A stretch of DNA of 64,000 bases from Calcarisporiella thermophila CBS 279.70. Its lineage: Eukaryota; Calcarisporiellomycota. The notes below the pieces were generated by a model, which was not told where the DNA came from, did not search any database, and saw only the letters and a list, made by a program, of their open reading frames with translations. Positions 33,223 through 48,946 of the stretch are shown here, piece after piece. The stretch lies in the NCBI RefSeq assembly GCF_041956535.1, contig NW_027192198.1, positions 380,714-444,713 of the forward strand. The letters are read 5' to 3'. The position numbers were made by a program, and so were the translations under genes. Position 1 is the stretch's first letter; the number at the start of each line of letters is the position of its first letter.

Positions 33223-33750
33223 CTAATCCTTAATCGCGTTGCCTAATCTATTTCGGGATAAGATTCTTAGCTCTAGATAACAGCCATTAAGCCTAAAACT
33301 CTCGCTTTGTATGGCTAATTTAGACTCCAAGGTTGACATCAACCTGAATGCGTTTTCATTCGAGGCCTTGGCCCCTAGACGCTCTCCTGTTCCTGGCTCT
33401 TCTTTGCAGCAGCCTTCATTAAAGAGAGGAGAAGTAGGCGCTGGAATTACTCGGGCATTTCTGTTTGGGGTTGGGGAGAGAGCTGGGCATGGGGCGAGTG
33501 TTAGCCATCCGAGAATCGCGTCCGAGAATTTGAGGCTAAAACCTATTCCCTTTTTCCTCTGCGCTCCCAGCCTATGCCACAATACCCCTTGAAGAAGCGT
33601 TTGTGGCTTTGGTTTCATGCCAGTTTCATCAACTCCATCACAGCCCAATTTTCCCACCTCCTCCACCGTGGCTCTCGTCCCAACTCTCACCAACACACTT
33701 GCCCAAGGGGTCTCCTTTGTTGCCCATGGCCCCCATCCACCCCCGCTCAT
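33223..33750 (-). CDS. Possible 175-residue protein or upstream exon, unrecognised
   Basis: ATG 33750 to TAG 33223, directly upstream and on the same strand as the HET-like segments. The first part is of odd, Trp/Gly-rich composition. The last 45 residues (for example RLMSTLESKLAIQSESFRL) look more like real protein and might be an exon of the same gene. No family recognised; may be a chance frame. Confidence 0.25.
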   Translation of the reverse strand: MSGGGWGPWATKETPWASVLVRVGTRATVEEVGKLGCDGVDETGMKPKPQTLLQGVLWHRLGAQRKKGIGFSLKFSDAILGWLTLAPCPALSPTPNRNARVIPAPTSPLFNEGCCKEEPGTGERLGAKASNENAFRLMSTLESKLAIQSESFRLNGCYLELRILSRNRLGNAIKD

Positions 33751-34301
33751 TTATGATGAATACGTCGTAGTATATACAAGGAATTATTAAAGATTGATAA
33801 AAATACCCGTGCGCTAAAATGAAAATGGAAAAGAGCTTTGCGGGGCAAAGGGGCCACGTCATAAATTGCATATCGTAGATTATGTATCAGAGGAGAGGGG
33901 GGAGGGGAGGATGTTCGAACGTTTGGAGGCAATCCTTGGCTGGGGGCCGCAGGCATAGGTCTAGTTCTGATAAGCATGTGACACATCTTCTATATAGATT
34001 TGTCACCGCGATAATAAGCTATGCCCTTTCGATAATGCAATAGGGAGCACCCGCATCTGTCTCAAGAAAGAATGCCTAATCGATGGCCATGGCACGAAAT
34101 GCGCTAAGGATAGGGCGGTCGACTGGGGAGTGGAGGGAGGGGCCAATGCGCCCATTCTAGGATGGACTCGCGAAATTTCTACTTGCGGAAGAGGGAATGC
34201 CTGTTGTTTGAGCGATAGAGGGGCTGCTCCGCGTTGCGTGGTGCTCGGAAGAGCTCCAAGCTATCAGGAGGAGAGGCCCATTTTTGCAGAGAGAGAGAGA
34301 A

Positions 34302-34332
<31 letters not shown>

Positions 34333-35180
34333 NNNNNNNNNNNNNNNNNNNNNNNNNNNNNNNNNNNNNNNNNNNNNNNNNNNNNNNNNNNNNNNNNNNN
34401 NNNNNNNNNNNNNNNNNNNNNNNNNNNNNNNNNNNNNNNNNNNNNNNNNNNNNNNNNNNNNNNNNNNNNNNNNNNNNNNNNNNNNNNNNNNNNNNNNNNN
34501 NNNNNNNNNNNNNNNNNNNNNNNNNNNNNNNNNNNNNNNNNNNNNNNNNNNNNNNNNNNNNNNNNNNNNNNNNNNNNNNNNNNNNNNNNNNNNNNNNNNN
34601 NNNNNNNNNNNNNNNNNNNNNNNNNNNNNNNNNNNNNNNNNNNAGAGAGAGAGAGAGAGAGAGAGGCAAGATCGGCGTTATTCTCCTCTCAAACAGGCAT
34701 GCAACATGAGGCACATAATCTCGCCTCGATCTCCTACTCTATTTGCGCATTCCGTGTTTTTTTTCAAGTTTTATTTCCCCATTAATAAATCCAATTGGAG
34801 AGTGAGAAGACAAATCGCCTTTTGAGCCGGCCCGCAGGATTGTCGCCTTCTTTTCGGGGGATTGTCGTGGAAATGAGGGGAGAACTCGGCGCGAGGGGGG
34901 AGAAATGCGTCGCATGGGGGCGGGCGATGACGTACGGCCCCGCAGGATGCTCTATTCCCGCTCTCCACCACTCTCTCCCAGCAGTAAAACATTTGCCGTA
35001 CAAAATGATAAGAAACAGCTCGGTGGTTACACCAACGATAACTTAGGTGAATGCCTCTCAGCCAAAAAAAGTTTCTCTTTTTTTCCTTCTTTTTTTTTTC
35101 CAACCCTGTTCTCCACTGGAGATTTTCCTTGCCATCGAAAGCCCATACTGCTGCTCCCAGCCATTGTCTCCGGATCCGCC
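33751..35180. other. Intergenic with assembly gap
   Basis: No gene seen. Contains the GA microsatellite and N gap described separately, then a pyrimidine-rich leader before ATG 35181. Frames reported across the Ns are artefacts. Confidence 0.5.
34292..34665. repeat. GA dinucleotide repeat enclosing a 311-base N gap (34333-34643)
   Basis: Both edges of the gap are pure GAGAGA (about 34292-34332 and 34644-34665), so the assembly broke inside a long GA microsatellite. The true length is unknown. Confidence 0.9.
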
Positions 35181-36336
35181 ATGTCACAAACCCACCCCTC
35201 CGCCGCCGGCTTCCTCGCGCCCACCAAGCGCATCCTCGTCAACCCCGCCCTGGACCCCTTGGACGCTCTCGTCCCAGAATTGGACGCGGCAAGCACCACC
35301 GCGGAACAAGGTGATCCGGATATCGACGACATCGACGTCGAGGTGGACAGCGTCAAGCGCAAGCCCTCCGTCACCTTCGAGCCGCCCATTTCGGACAACC
35401 TCAATTACGCCCAGCGCCGCAGCTTTGACACTCTAGCTTTATCAACGGCGCTGCAGGACATCGGCGGAGAGCCGGTGCCGCCCTCTCCACAGCTGGACAT
35501 CAATGCACAGCTGGTGCCGGACGAAATCTTAGTTGCATTGTTGGATAGAGACAAGGTAGGTTGGCTCGAGTGGGATGGGGGAGGGGGCTCGATGGGGCTT
35601 TTTTTTGGCCACTGTGCCCTGGCCCCTCTAATGCTTTTGCAGCTCCGCTGAACCCTTCTTGGCACGGTAGGAAATGCGAGATCTTGTCCGTTTAAATGGA
35701 GGCTACTTTGAGCAGATCCGGCATTCGCTCGCAGACGACTACGAGGACTTCCTCAATCTGCTCTACGTTCCGCGGGACGAGCTTCCCGACCGGATGTGGA
35801 TGGAGCGTGTGCGGGAATACATGACCTCCACCCCTTGTTATTTCCAAAAGTTCAAGCTACTCGTCGGCTACGACGACGAAGATGAGGATGTGGACGACGA
35901 CGACGACGACTTACAGAGTGAGGCAAGCTACGACGAGGTCAACCTCGCCGCCATCCGGGGGTACCCATTCAAGATGGCGCTTCTCGAGAAGAATTATCCT
36001 CAGTTTTTCGTGAACGCACGACGGAGCCTACGGGATATGCCGCATGCTACGACGCAGACGAAGGAGAGAGAGAGACAGGAGGAAGAGGAGGAAGAGGAGG
36101 AGGAAGAAGACTATGCAGAGCTGGAGGAAAGCGAGCGGTACAAGCAATTCTGCCGCATCCTCTTCACGCGTGTTGAAGAGTTGTCGGATGACGAATGGAA
36201 GCGCAGCCTGTACGAGTGCCTAGAAAATGCGCCCAACCTCCTCCTACAGTTGAAGGAGATTGTGTACTATGAGACTTCGGGCAACACGCCTGCTGAAGAG
36301 GTGCCCAAGTGCATTGAACGCTCAGTCCTGCTTTAG
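35181..36336 (+). CDS. Protein with two PAH-like helical repeats, 346 residues
   Basis: Two exons: 35181-35555 and 35671-36336, joined in phase 0. The first 100 residues are disordered and acidic. The rest contains two segments that align with each other. Repeat 1 (about residues 134-190) has YEDFLNLLYVPRDELPDRMW, then ERVREYMTSTP and FQKFKLLVGYD. Repeat 2 (about 285-330) has YKQFCRILFTRVEELSDDEW, then LYECLENAPNLLLQLKEIVYYE. The shared pattern (aromatic-x-x-Phe ... helix ... Trp-x-x-Arg ... Pro ... helix ... Tyr-Asp/Glu) resembles the paired amphipathic helix of Sin3, which binds repressor peptides. Acidic insertions (DDDD and an EEEE run) separate the repeats. No full Sin3 core is present. 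Function is not assigned; a standalone PAH-like scaffold is a hypothesis. Confidence 0.65.
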
Positions 36337-37131
36337 CCCCTCCTCCCCCCCCCCCTAATGGCATTAGATTGAATACTTTCGTGTTTCCTGCCTATTTTCT
36401 GTTTCTTTACATGTTTATACTTTACTTTTTTTTTCAACCAGACAATATATATTACTGTACTTTACTTCATTTCATCTGTGCTCTAGTTTGTTTTTGTTTT
36501 TTTTTGCCTCTTCTAAGGGAGGCGCAGGGCGCGTGCCTCTGCAGTCTCTCCTTCTCTCCATTTTCCAACTTTACAATGCTCTTCCTTTACACTGGTGTTT
36601 ATTCTTTATTTTGAATTATAAAAAAAATAAAACAAAGACCATGCTTGCCGAATGGATGCTGTGCAGCAAAATAGAGAGATAGGAGCAATAGAGTGGAAAG
36701 GGAACACTAAAGGAAATCGCCACAGGACGACAGGAGAGCGGAGACGGCAAGGGGAGAGGTCGGGTATGTTGGCGAGTGGAGAGAAGAAAAAAGAGGCCTG
36801 TTGTAAAGTGGAAATAAATATAGACAAAGCATTGGGTGGGGTATGTGTATATTGCAAAGATCAGGAAAAAGTGGTGGGAGGGGGTGCATAGGGTGAAAGG
36901 GGAATATGACTTTGCACAAAATAGTGGGCGAGGAGAAGCCGGGATGGATTAAGAAATAAAATAGAGATAGAGTAGAGAGTGCCAAGTCGAGCTTCTACAA
37001 GACTAACCAACGGCCCTCTGACCCGGAAGAGGGGCTCGGTTGAGTGCTTTGGATTCGTCCAAGTGACTCGGTCAGCGAAAAAGGGGCTTGGGGGCTAGCC
37101 TTAGAGGTGATTGCCCCTTGGCTGACTTCCT
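36337..37131. other. Convergent intergenic region
   Basis: Between the 3' ends of the PAH-like gene and the class C receptor gene. T-rich then purine-rich; no coding segment seen. Confidence 0.45.
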
Positions 37132-40100
37132 TTATCTGCCCGTATTTCGCTCGGGGTCGGACTCGCCAAGCTCTTTTCCCTCCTCGTTTTCCTCCAGGCT
37201 ATCGATGCTGATCTCCAAGGGGTCTGCGGATCTCCTCAGGGGAGATCGGTCGACCGCTCTAAATGGATCGGATGCGGCCAGCTGAGATGGTAACTGCAGA
37301 GGGCTGGGAGGCGGCGAAAACCGATTGGAATGCAGTCTCACACGATGCGCCTTGGGCGACATTCTGGGGGAGGCGGAGAGGAGTTTGGGGAGAAGGCCCG
37401 TGCCCAGGATCATCTTGGGGGAGCTGGGGGGGAGGTGGGAGGACCACCGAGGGGCAAGCGGGGTGGATTGCGAGCTATTCGGCGGGTGGATGTGAGAGAC
37501 GCTAGCGGAGGTGGAGTTAGAGGGGCCTGTAGGGGCGAGATGGAGGTCGGGGTGGATGTGGTCCTCCCGGAGGTGCTCAGAAGACTCTACGAATAGGGAA
37601 GACCCAGCCGTTAGACACCATTGGGGTGAAGGAAGAAGAAAGAGACCATCACTCCGATGCAGGAGGGTGCTCACCTCGAGAGAACCCGGTCACTGGCCCA
37701 GGGTATGAGCTAAGGAAATGGAGGAAGTGGTCCTTGTTCCACCCTTCTAGCTCCCACACTCCCTTGTTGGTGCGCAGGGTTGCTTCGCACCGCTCCAAAT
37801 GCCTGACGACGATTTCCGTGGAGCTGATGCGCAGCAGCGCGAGACAATGCGCATCGCCCTGCGTTTTGGATTTACGCAGCATCAACATCCAGTCCAAGTC
37901 GCTGAGTATGAGAAGCTGGATCCGCCGCCAAGGGCGCAGAAAGCCATTGCGCCGCACGTTAAAGCCCCACTTCGACGACTAGCAACCGAAAAGGAAACAC
38001 AAAGAAAGGTCAGCTCTTTCCGTATCAACTGAAGACGGGAAAGGTGATTTTTTTTGGAGGGGGGGGGGGGTGAGGTTAAGCCAACTAGACATGGCTTAAA
38101 TCCAATAGCAAAAGTTACCTTTATCTTCTTCACCCATCTTGACTTAGAGTCCTCGCGGTGGCAGGTGAGCGCGGCCGGCGAGAGCTCGAAGTTGGCGAGG
38201 CTATTGTTTCCATCCTGTGCCACCGCTTCGGGCTGAGCACCCGTAATAAGCTTGAAAAAGTGGGGGCTCTCGATAACGTCGTTGCCTAATGGACTGTCGG
38301 GCGCCATCCCCGCGTTGAGTGGGTCCTCCATGGCGGCGCCGCTATTCCGCCTGATTATAAAGTGCAGCTTGGTCCAGAAGAGGAGCACAGTGCACGAAAA
38401 GACGCAGAGGAGAATCACCGACGATCGCAGGCTGAACTGCGCGTAGATGTTCACCGAGGGGATGTAGATAACTTGAAAGCCATGAAAGCATCGAAAATGG
38501 GAGGTTAGATATCTAATAGGGCCAGGGTGGATGTCTCGTTTTCTTCGCTTCCCCCACTTACCGGAGATCATGGCCAGAACGGGGACCGAGACGGTGTACA
38601 CCGAAAAGGAGATGAGCCTGCTTTCGTTGAAGGCGAAGTTGCGCACGTTGCGAGTCTTCCACGCGAAGATCAGGCAGCTGATGAGGAGCATGGCGTTGAA
38701 GCCGTACAGGAGCGTCAGCATGGTGATCTGGACGGTGTCGGAGGAGGAGACGCAAACCTCCTGGTAATCCTTGAAGCCATGAAAGAGGCGCGGCGTGGGG
38801 CTATCGATTCCAAACCAAATGCCATTCAGAATCTAAGATGAATCAGAGCGCACACAGGTCAAGTCAACCATCCATCCCCTCCCCGGGCCACATAATTCCT
38901 TTGTACTCACGATCTCCACGGCCAGGATGACGCCTCCCAGCGCTAAGAGGCGGCTATCCGGCACCGCCTTATTGACCACCATGGCCTTTTCTACAGAGAG
39001 CCAAATATTCCAGTCAAGATGCAATGGGGTGGGCCAATTTCCAGATTCCCGCTTACCAAAGATCTCGTAAATTCGGTACGTTTTGGCGAGCAGCATGCTG
39101 GATTCCGTTTGAAAGCAAGAGGCATGGTTTAGTCAACATTAGCGAAGTCCCGAGGAGGGGCCCAGTCCAGTCCCACCTACCCAAACACCAGTCCAAACGA
39201 GCAGCTGAGCACGATGGGGATTAGCCTACACTTGAACTCGGAAAGCCTCCCCAGATAGAGAAACACGTTCGTCAACGCGAGAAGCATGCCCGCCGCCATC
39301 AGGCACAAGAACAGGGGGCTCGCCGCCCGAACGACGGGGTGTGCACGATACTGCCAGATGATCACCAACGAGGTGGCCACCATGACCAGGAAGACCAGGG
39401 TGAGGGCGATGAAGAAGAGCCCGAGCGGGGAGCCGTACTCGATGACGATGGGCTGGGCCGGCTCCGAACAGTTGCCGTAGCGGTGGTTGGTGTACTCGAT
39501 GGGGCATTGGCACTGGACGTCGGCGGGTTGGAAGGCTCCGTCCATTTCACACGCGCCGTGCGCACACCCCACATCGCACGGCGAGCGCCCAAAGAGCGGC
39601 CGTCCCTGCCAGGTGAATTCGGTTCGGAGGAGGCCCAGCACTTGGTCGGTGACGGCGGAGATCGGCGCCACAAATTTGTAGCTCTGCAGGATGCTCTGCG
39701 CGGTGGGGTCCGTGTACGTCCACCACAAGAAGCGGAGGGCCTTCCGCATCCTCTCGGGGTCGGGCCAGTTGCGGGTGTGCAGAATGAGGTACGCGTAGCC
39801 GCACATCGGGTAGGACTCCGGGCTGGGGCCGTCCACGATGGCGGTGGGAGGGAAGGAGGCGCTGAGCGCAAAATCCTTCATGGCGCTCTCGATGCTGGTC
39901 TTGTTGGGCCAGGTCATGAGGCCCTGGCGGTTGAGGACAATGGCGCGCTTCAGCCCGTTGGTCTGGACGTCGGCATCGTCCATGTACCCGATCGAATAGT
40001 TGAGGGCGTAGATAAACTTGCCGATGCCGCTGTTCAGCGCCGCCCGCAGGTCCTTTCGTGGCCAGTTCGGCAGCGTGCTCGCCCCGACCCTCTCGGCCCA

Positions 40101-40913
40101 TGCGGGGCTGAAGGCGGAGAGGGCCGACGTGAACATGTAGGTCGTGCCGCTGCCGTCCTCGCGCACCACCAAGCGAATGGTTTCGTTGGGCAGGTGGACG
40201 CCGTGGTTGGTGCTCTGGATCAGGGGATCCGACCAGGTCATCACCGAGCCATTGAAGATCCCCACGATGGCCTCGCGAGAGAGGACGATGGGCGGGGCCT
40301 TCTTCAGCTCCGGAATGTTGTACGCAATCGAAATGGCGCCGGCCATCGTGGGCAGCATTCTCTAGGTTGCAAGACCATGTGTTATTAATTGTCTTTCTGT
40401 TTAGAAACGGTCATCAAAGCGAAAATTTCCGCGACAGAGTCTGAAGAGAGGGCATACCAAGTCATCCGAGTTTCGATAGTGGGTCGCGTTGAGGGGCGCC
40501 TCGCTCCCCGCGAAATCGACCGTGCCTGGCCCGGTGATCGCGTCGATGCCGGCCTGTGAGCCTATCGCCTCATAAGACACGACCACTTGCTCGTACGGAC
40601 GCGCATTATAAGTGATGGTCCACGCCGAATAGACGCTAAAAGGGAAGCTCCCACCCGCGCCTTTAATGTGGGTGATGTTCGAGTTGTCGGGAGTTTCAGA
40701 AACGAGGTTATGTGGATTGCGAGCTTCAAGACGGGTGAGAGGGAGGAAAGATGGGGGGCGGGGTTAGCGCGAAATTCGGGTTTAGGGTCATCCAATCTCA
40801 CACTCACATTCAGGCAACGCAGAGCAAAGTGGGTTCGATATGAGCCAAACGACAATGACAATAGTTAAATAGCGCCAAACATGAAGAGACCTGTGCGTCT
40901 GGCGCCTCGGCAT
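37132..40913 (-). CDS. Class C GPCR with PstS-type phosphate-binding ectodomain
   Basis: Nine exons: 40913-40808, 40723-40458, 40361-39181, 39097-39057, 38990-38911, 38832-38562, 38471-38119, 37978-37675 and 37586-37132, giving 1018 residues. Exon 1 encodes a signal peptide (hydrophobic LTIVIVVWLI). Residues about 45-385 match periplasmic phosphate-binding PstS: GGSFPFSVYSAW, GIDAITGPGTVDFAGSEAPLN, NGSVMTWSDP, VVREDGSGTTYMFTSALS and LNYSIGYMDDADV. An EGF-like module with six cysteines (386, 390, 394, 407, 409, 421) replaces the usual class C cysteine-rich domain. Seven membrane helices (about 430-695) carry family-3 motifs: the disulfide cysteines in FKCRL and EVCVS, FGMLLAKTYRIYEIF and TRNVRNFAFNES. 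A PH-like domain follows (about 767-865), then a Ser/Pro-rich tail. It should sit in the plasma membrane and signal through G proteins on binding phosphate or a similar anion; ligand is inference. Confidence 0.93.
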
Positions 40914-42870
40914 GCGTGGAATTAGTAGCAATGGGGCATGGAGCGCTCAAAAGTTCATGAAATCCCGCGCACTTCGGGTCAGCGTTGCTTTGTACGCCAA
41001 GTCAAAGAGAAGCGCCGTAGGAAGCCGGTTTGCTTTTATTCGGGTAGTTGGATTGAAATGTAGAAGGGGGAGGACGTATAGGTATGGGGGAGCGGGGAGA
41101 CGGAGAACCCAACGGCTGGGGAGCAGTGGTAGTAGAGAAGAGGAGGGCGGCGGGGGGGAGGGGGGGAGAGGGTGAGGAGAGCCGAACGCTATGATGTAAA
41201 AAAGATCATTTATTGAAAACACAAAGTGGCGGTGTGGCGGTTCCATTCCAACAACTACTCTAGATTTGCGAGGGCACGCGGGGGCTAGCCTCCATCTAAC
41301 GGCTGAATTTTTTAAGGTTCCAGCAGAGGGGGCGGCCGCCTGCCATCGCAAGACATAAGGAATTTCTGCAAAAAGCAGGGGCGAGATTCGTGCCCGCGAG
41401 AGGCCAGATGATTGGACTCGGCCAAACCTCTTAGGGAACTTTATGGCAGAAACTCCCCTCCTCCGCTCTAAAGCAAGATACCTCCTAGGCTTGCTTTATA
41501 TGGGACGTCTGGTTCCTAGCCGCAAATGTTAATCTTGCCATCGGGAGCCGAGGAGGGCGATATCCTGCCGATATACTCAGCGCTCCGCGGATGGGTCCCC
41601 CACAGGTCTACGTCATAGGTGCGTAGCAGCATTCCCGGTTGCTTCCCCCGTGTCCATGCGGCTTGCCTCTACACAAGGGGCGGGAAAATGTAGGCGTTAT
41701 CTGAATAAACAAGCCGGAGATTGGATTCATCACCTGCAAGGCATCGGCGCCCTTGGCCATACCGGACGTAGTTGTCATCCATCTCTGCACTGTGAGGAAC
41801 GCTGCGGCAGGCGGGTCCACTGTACGCATCAAGCTCGTCTTGGTAACTTAGACCCGGAAGTTTGGGATTGGTACAAGAGGCAACCTTCCATTCTGCTAGC
41901 TTTCGATCTCCACATTTTTGGAAGAAAACTAGCAAGAAAGAGCAGGCGAAACCCAATTCATGGACGCTGCGTGTGGGATAGCGAGTTGACCCGGCAACCA
42001 TTTTCAGGAGAAGGGCTCAATTAGAAGGGAAGTTCGATCCCGTCCATAGGAGCTCCAGAATGCTCGAGGGTGATTATTTTGGGGTGGATAATCCTTCAGT
42101 TAGAAAGGCATACATATAGGCGGTAATGCCAAATATGGCCAAGATAGCTTTGTGATGAAGAGCGCATAATAAAAACATAGAATGCTCCATCCCAAATCAA
42201 CCCGGTCTCGCTCGCTTTTGCAATCGACTCTGAATAGTGGGCGATAGCGCTCTATTCGAATCTGTAACAGGGGCCAAAATGTACCAATGTGGTGCAGGGG
42301 GAGACGAGGGAAGGCATCACATGGGATAGATCGTGTTTTCTTATTCACACTTTACTATCTGGATCTTGGATTCCAGGCGGGAGTTAATTTCCACTGCGAG
42401 CGTCGCCAACTAAGAACGCCCGGTGGAAGCCGACTGGGCCTCCAGGGGGGGAGGGGGTGGGAGAGAAACATGGTTGGTTGGCAGGAAGAATGCAGGGGGA
42501 TGTACAGTGTAAATTAGAAGCGAGCACAAGTGTTGCCAAAGCTTCTTATCTATTTCCACGATGAGCATCGAGCTTCTTAGTTCTCTCCGGAGTTCCAATG
42601 CAGCCCCCTCCCCCCTCCCCCTCTCGATGGAATGTGGTGTGATGCTAAAGGCCCAGAAATCTCGTTTCTCAGGCTTCGGGCCAATCTCGACCCTTTATTT
42701 GTGGCTTACTGCTGACATCACACGGCCCGCTTTCATCGAGCTTTAGTGCAAGGGTTTATTGTTTATTATCGCTCTCGACCTCGTGGAGAAAAAACGTTCA
42801 GACCGGTCGAGGCTGCCTTCGTACTTGTGCTGCTTTTATCTACATTGCGATCTCTATAATCCTATCCCAA
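40914..42870. other. Long divergent intergenic region
   Basis: Promoters of the receptor gene (leftward) and adenylate kinase (rightward). Open frames on both strands overlap at about 41650-42024 and neither is convincing. G-rich runs near 41150 and 42440. Confidence 0.4.
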
Positions 42871-43956
<1,086 letters not shown>

Positions 43957-44663
43957 ACGCGTGGCTTCTTACGGAAAGGATCCATTGTAGATTATTACGC
44001 CTTTTTTTCCGGTTCCTTGTTTCCTCCCCTCCTCCCCCTCTCCCCTCCTCCTCCCAAGCCTCCTCCTTCTTCCTCTTGATGGGCCTTGTTTTCCTTTTTT
44101 TTCTTCCTCCTCCTCTTCTTGGGAGCGAGTGGAAATAATAACACTGGTTTTGACACAACGCCTTTGGTGACGGAGCAATTGGAAGCGGTGTCGCACTTCA
44201 CCTTCACCCTGCACCCAATGGCTGCATGGCAAATGATTTGGGGTGGGACAGGTGCAACGCGAGAGGACAAACGAAATTCGCGGACGGGCCGGCTTGGGCT
44301 TCCATTCCAGATACCTCCCGTTTCAGTTCGGTAACCAAACCAGCTCCGCGGCCCTCCTCCAGCCGCTGCTACCATGCCCCGCTTCTAGATCGAGTGTGTC
44401 TGCTGACCATCGCATTCCCCTGCATCGCCTCCCCACGCCATTTGCTGTCGGCTCCTCGCATTGCCTTCATCGTCCGCGCCGACGGCGGCCTGCATCCCCC
44501 CTCCCCCCCCCCCCGTTAGATCCACTGCAATCTGATTCATCTAGCATCTCTGCACCTCCACCTTGTCTTCATAGCTTATTTCATACGCTTACTCTAGTTT
44601 AATATTGTGTTTCTACCGGATCTTTGACCGGCTAATTGGGATCCCCGCGGCCATCGAACCACA
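43957..44663. other. Intergenic between adenylate kinase and the YANK-like kinase
   Basis: Pyrimidine-rich 3' flank, a C run at about 44506, then the kinase gene leader. No additional gene recognised. Confidence 0.4.
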
Positions 44664-46933
<2,270 letters not shown>

Positions 46934-48946
46934 TCTCTCTAATTTAGTATTTAATGACATATCTCCGCTATATCTCCTCATTTTTTCTTTTTCTATTCAT
47001 CTCACCCCCTCACTCTTACTCCCTCTCCCTTTCTATACAAATAAGTATATGATATATAGATTTATATATATACACATATGGCCTTCTCCCCCCCCCACCC
47101 TTGTTCTTTGTCCCAGCGCTGTATTTGTTTTATCTTCTGTTTGTCCCTCACACTGTACTGGAATTCACACATTAAACGCATTGTCCGCTCTCGAGGTCAA
47201 ATCCAGAGGTTCTGCGCGACCTTCACCCTGAGGGGTGGTTCAAACCGGCCATCCAATAGGCGCGCAGCAGGACATGACCTCCCTGCTGTGCTCTTGGGCG
47301 CCTTTCTTTTTCCAATGGCTTCTTTCTCTAAGGTTCTTTTCCAAGTCCTCCAAAAACTGGCCCACCGCGCTTTCATGCTGCAGCTGCATTGGCCGGAATT
47401 GGAATGATGCTTCTGGCAGAAATCTTGGCCTCTCTCTGCACATGTGAACCAGCTCATGGACAGGGTCGACGACACTCTTGGCTGAATGAAATCCACCGGG
47501 CAGTTGCCAACCAAGAGCCAAAAGCCAAAGGGGGGGGGGATCACTGATTTAGATTGTGAACAGCTCCAGTCCTATTTTGGGCAAATGACCCTCCAAGTTG
47601 CACTCCCCCTCATAAATGTCTTACCGGTCCATGAATTTGTTACCTCGCTTCTGTTCTACAGGAGTATGACATAATCGAAAAAGAAGCTGCTTTAGAGAAA
47701 GGTCTCTGCTCCCTTCACGTCCACTGTTGGACCGATAACCGAGAGTTTAATTGCAGCTTAATCGATTTGGCGTTGGGAACACTATTCCTTCTGAATTCCA
47801 AGTCATCCCACCCCCCCCCCCCTCGGCCCTCCAGAGCCGCTTATCGGCATCTCTCGTCGCGAAAGGTTTACCGCGCTTGCTCTCCATTGGCACCCTTTCT
47901 GAGCGGCTCGTATGGATGCCATTGATCATTTTTCCGGATTTCCCCCACAAACATGTGGTGGGACAATGAGTCGCATGCACCTTCTGCATCATTTCGTTTG
48001 TGTATCGACCACCAATCCCTTGGAGATAGGCGTGCTTGTGGACGCGCTAGCACGCCAGGAGGAGCCGGGAGAGGCGGGGCGTTTCCTTTTGGTTTCCTCC
48101 TCCTCCCCTCTACCGTCGTTTCGGGGAAAAGCTGGGATCTCGTCTCCAAGGGACGTTCGTGGCTGCAGCATCCCCAAACGATAGCGGGCTGGAAAATGCC
48201 TGGAGGCGATCCATTGGAGTACACCATCCCTGTGCCGAATTCTGTGCTATTTTTTCATATTCTGCTTGGACAGAGCCAAGTTTAAGTGCGCATAAGTTTT
48301 AATCTAATTTAATACCATTAAGTTTGGATTCCAGGATGATCCTGCGGGAGCCCGTCATACCGCCACATCGCCTTGAGATCACCTCGCTCAGGCCTTGCTC
48401 CTCTCCCCTTCCTCGCATGAGACCGGTGGGAAGGGTGAGGGGGGAGGTGTCTAGCACCAAACCCGTTCGATTCAAGTCATATGCCTCCTCCCCCCCCCTC
48501 TTCCCTGCTCTAGTTAGACAAAGCGTATGTCCATGGAAACCGAGCTTACCTTTTTCGGGTGATTCCGATTCGATTCATCGATGGCCCATGGTGGTCACAC
48601 AGGCTCTCCCCCACAAAAATGCAAAACCAAAATGATCCTTTGACGCGTCAGATTCCTTATCGCCAAACAATATTTATGTAACACCTTATTAGTCAATCCA
48701 AATCTGTACTCTGAGATAAAAGGATGATAATGGAAAAGTTAAACTTATTTGTGGCTCTCGTATATATTTGACAGCGATGATTCGCACTTTTTTTTTCGTT
48801 TTATTTCATTGTTGTTTAGTTCTCCCTCCTTAAAGAGAGCCCTCCTTTCTCTTTCCCTCCACTGTCCCCCCCCCCCCCGCTTTCTTGCCCTAAGCTCAGC
48901 TGTGTTTTTTTCTTACTGAGGTCCCACCCCTTCGCCTTTGCACACC
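46934..48946. other. Gene-poor stretch
   Basis: About 2 kb with no supported coding region or RNA gene. It contains poly-C/G runs (about 47530, 47810 and 48867). Open frames here are short, overlap on both strands and lack coherent composition. Confidence 0.4.

Noticed and set aside
34130-34825. Long open frames crossing the N gap on both strands
   Set aside because: They exist only because Ns contain no stops; the flanks encode Arg-Glu or Ser-Leu dipeptides from the GA repeat.
39339-40388. 349-codon rightward frame opposite receptor exon 3
   Set aside because: Antisense shadow of the GC-rich receptor exon, whose own translation matches PstS and 7TM motifs.
41650-42024. Overlapping frames on both strands of about 110-125 codons
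   Set aside because: Neither has recognisable sequence, the rightward one lacks an ATG start at its edge, and both are open at once, as expected by chance.
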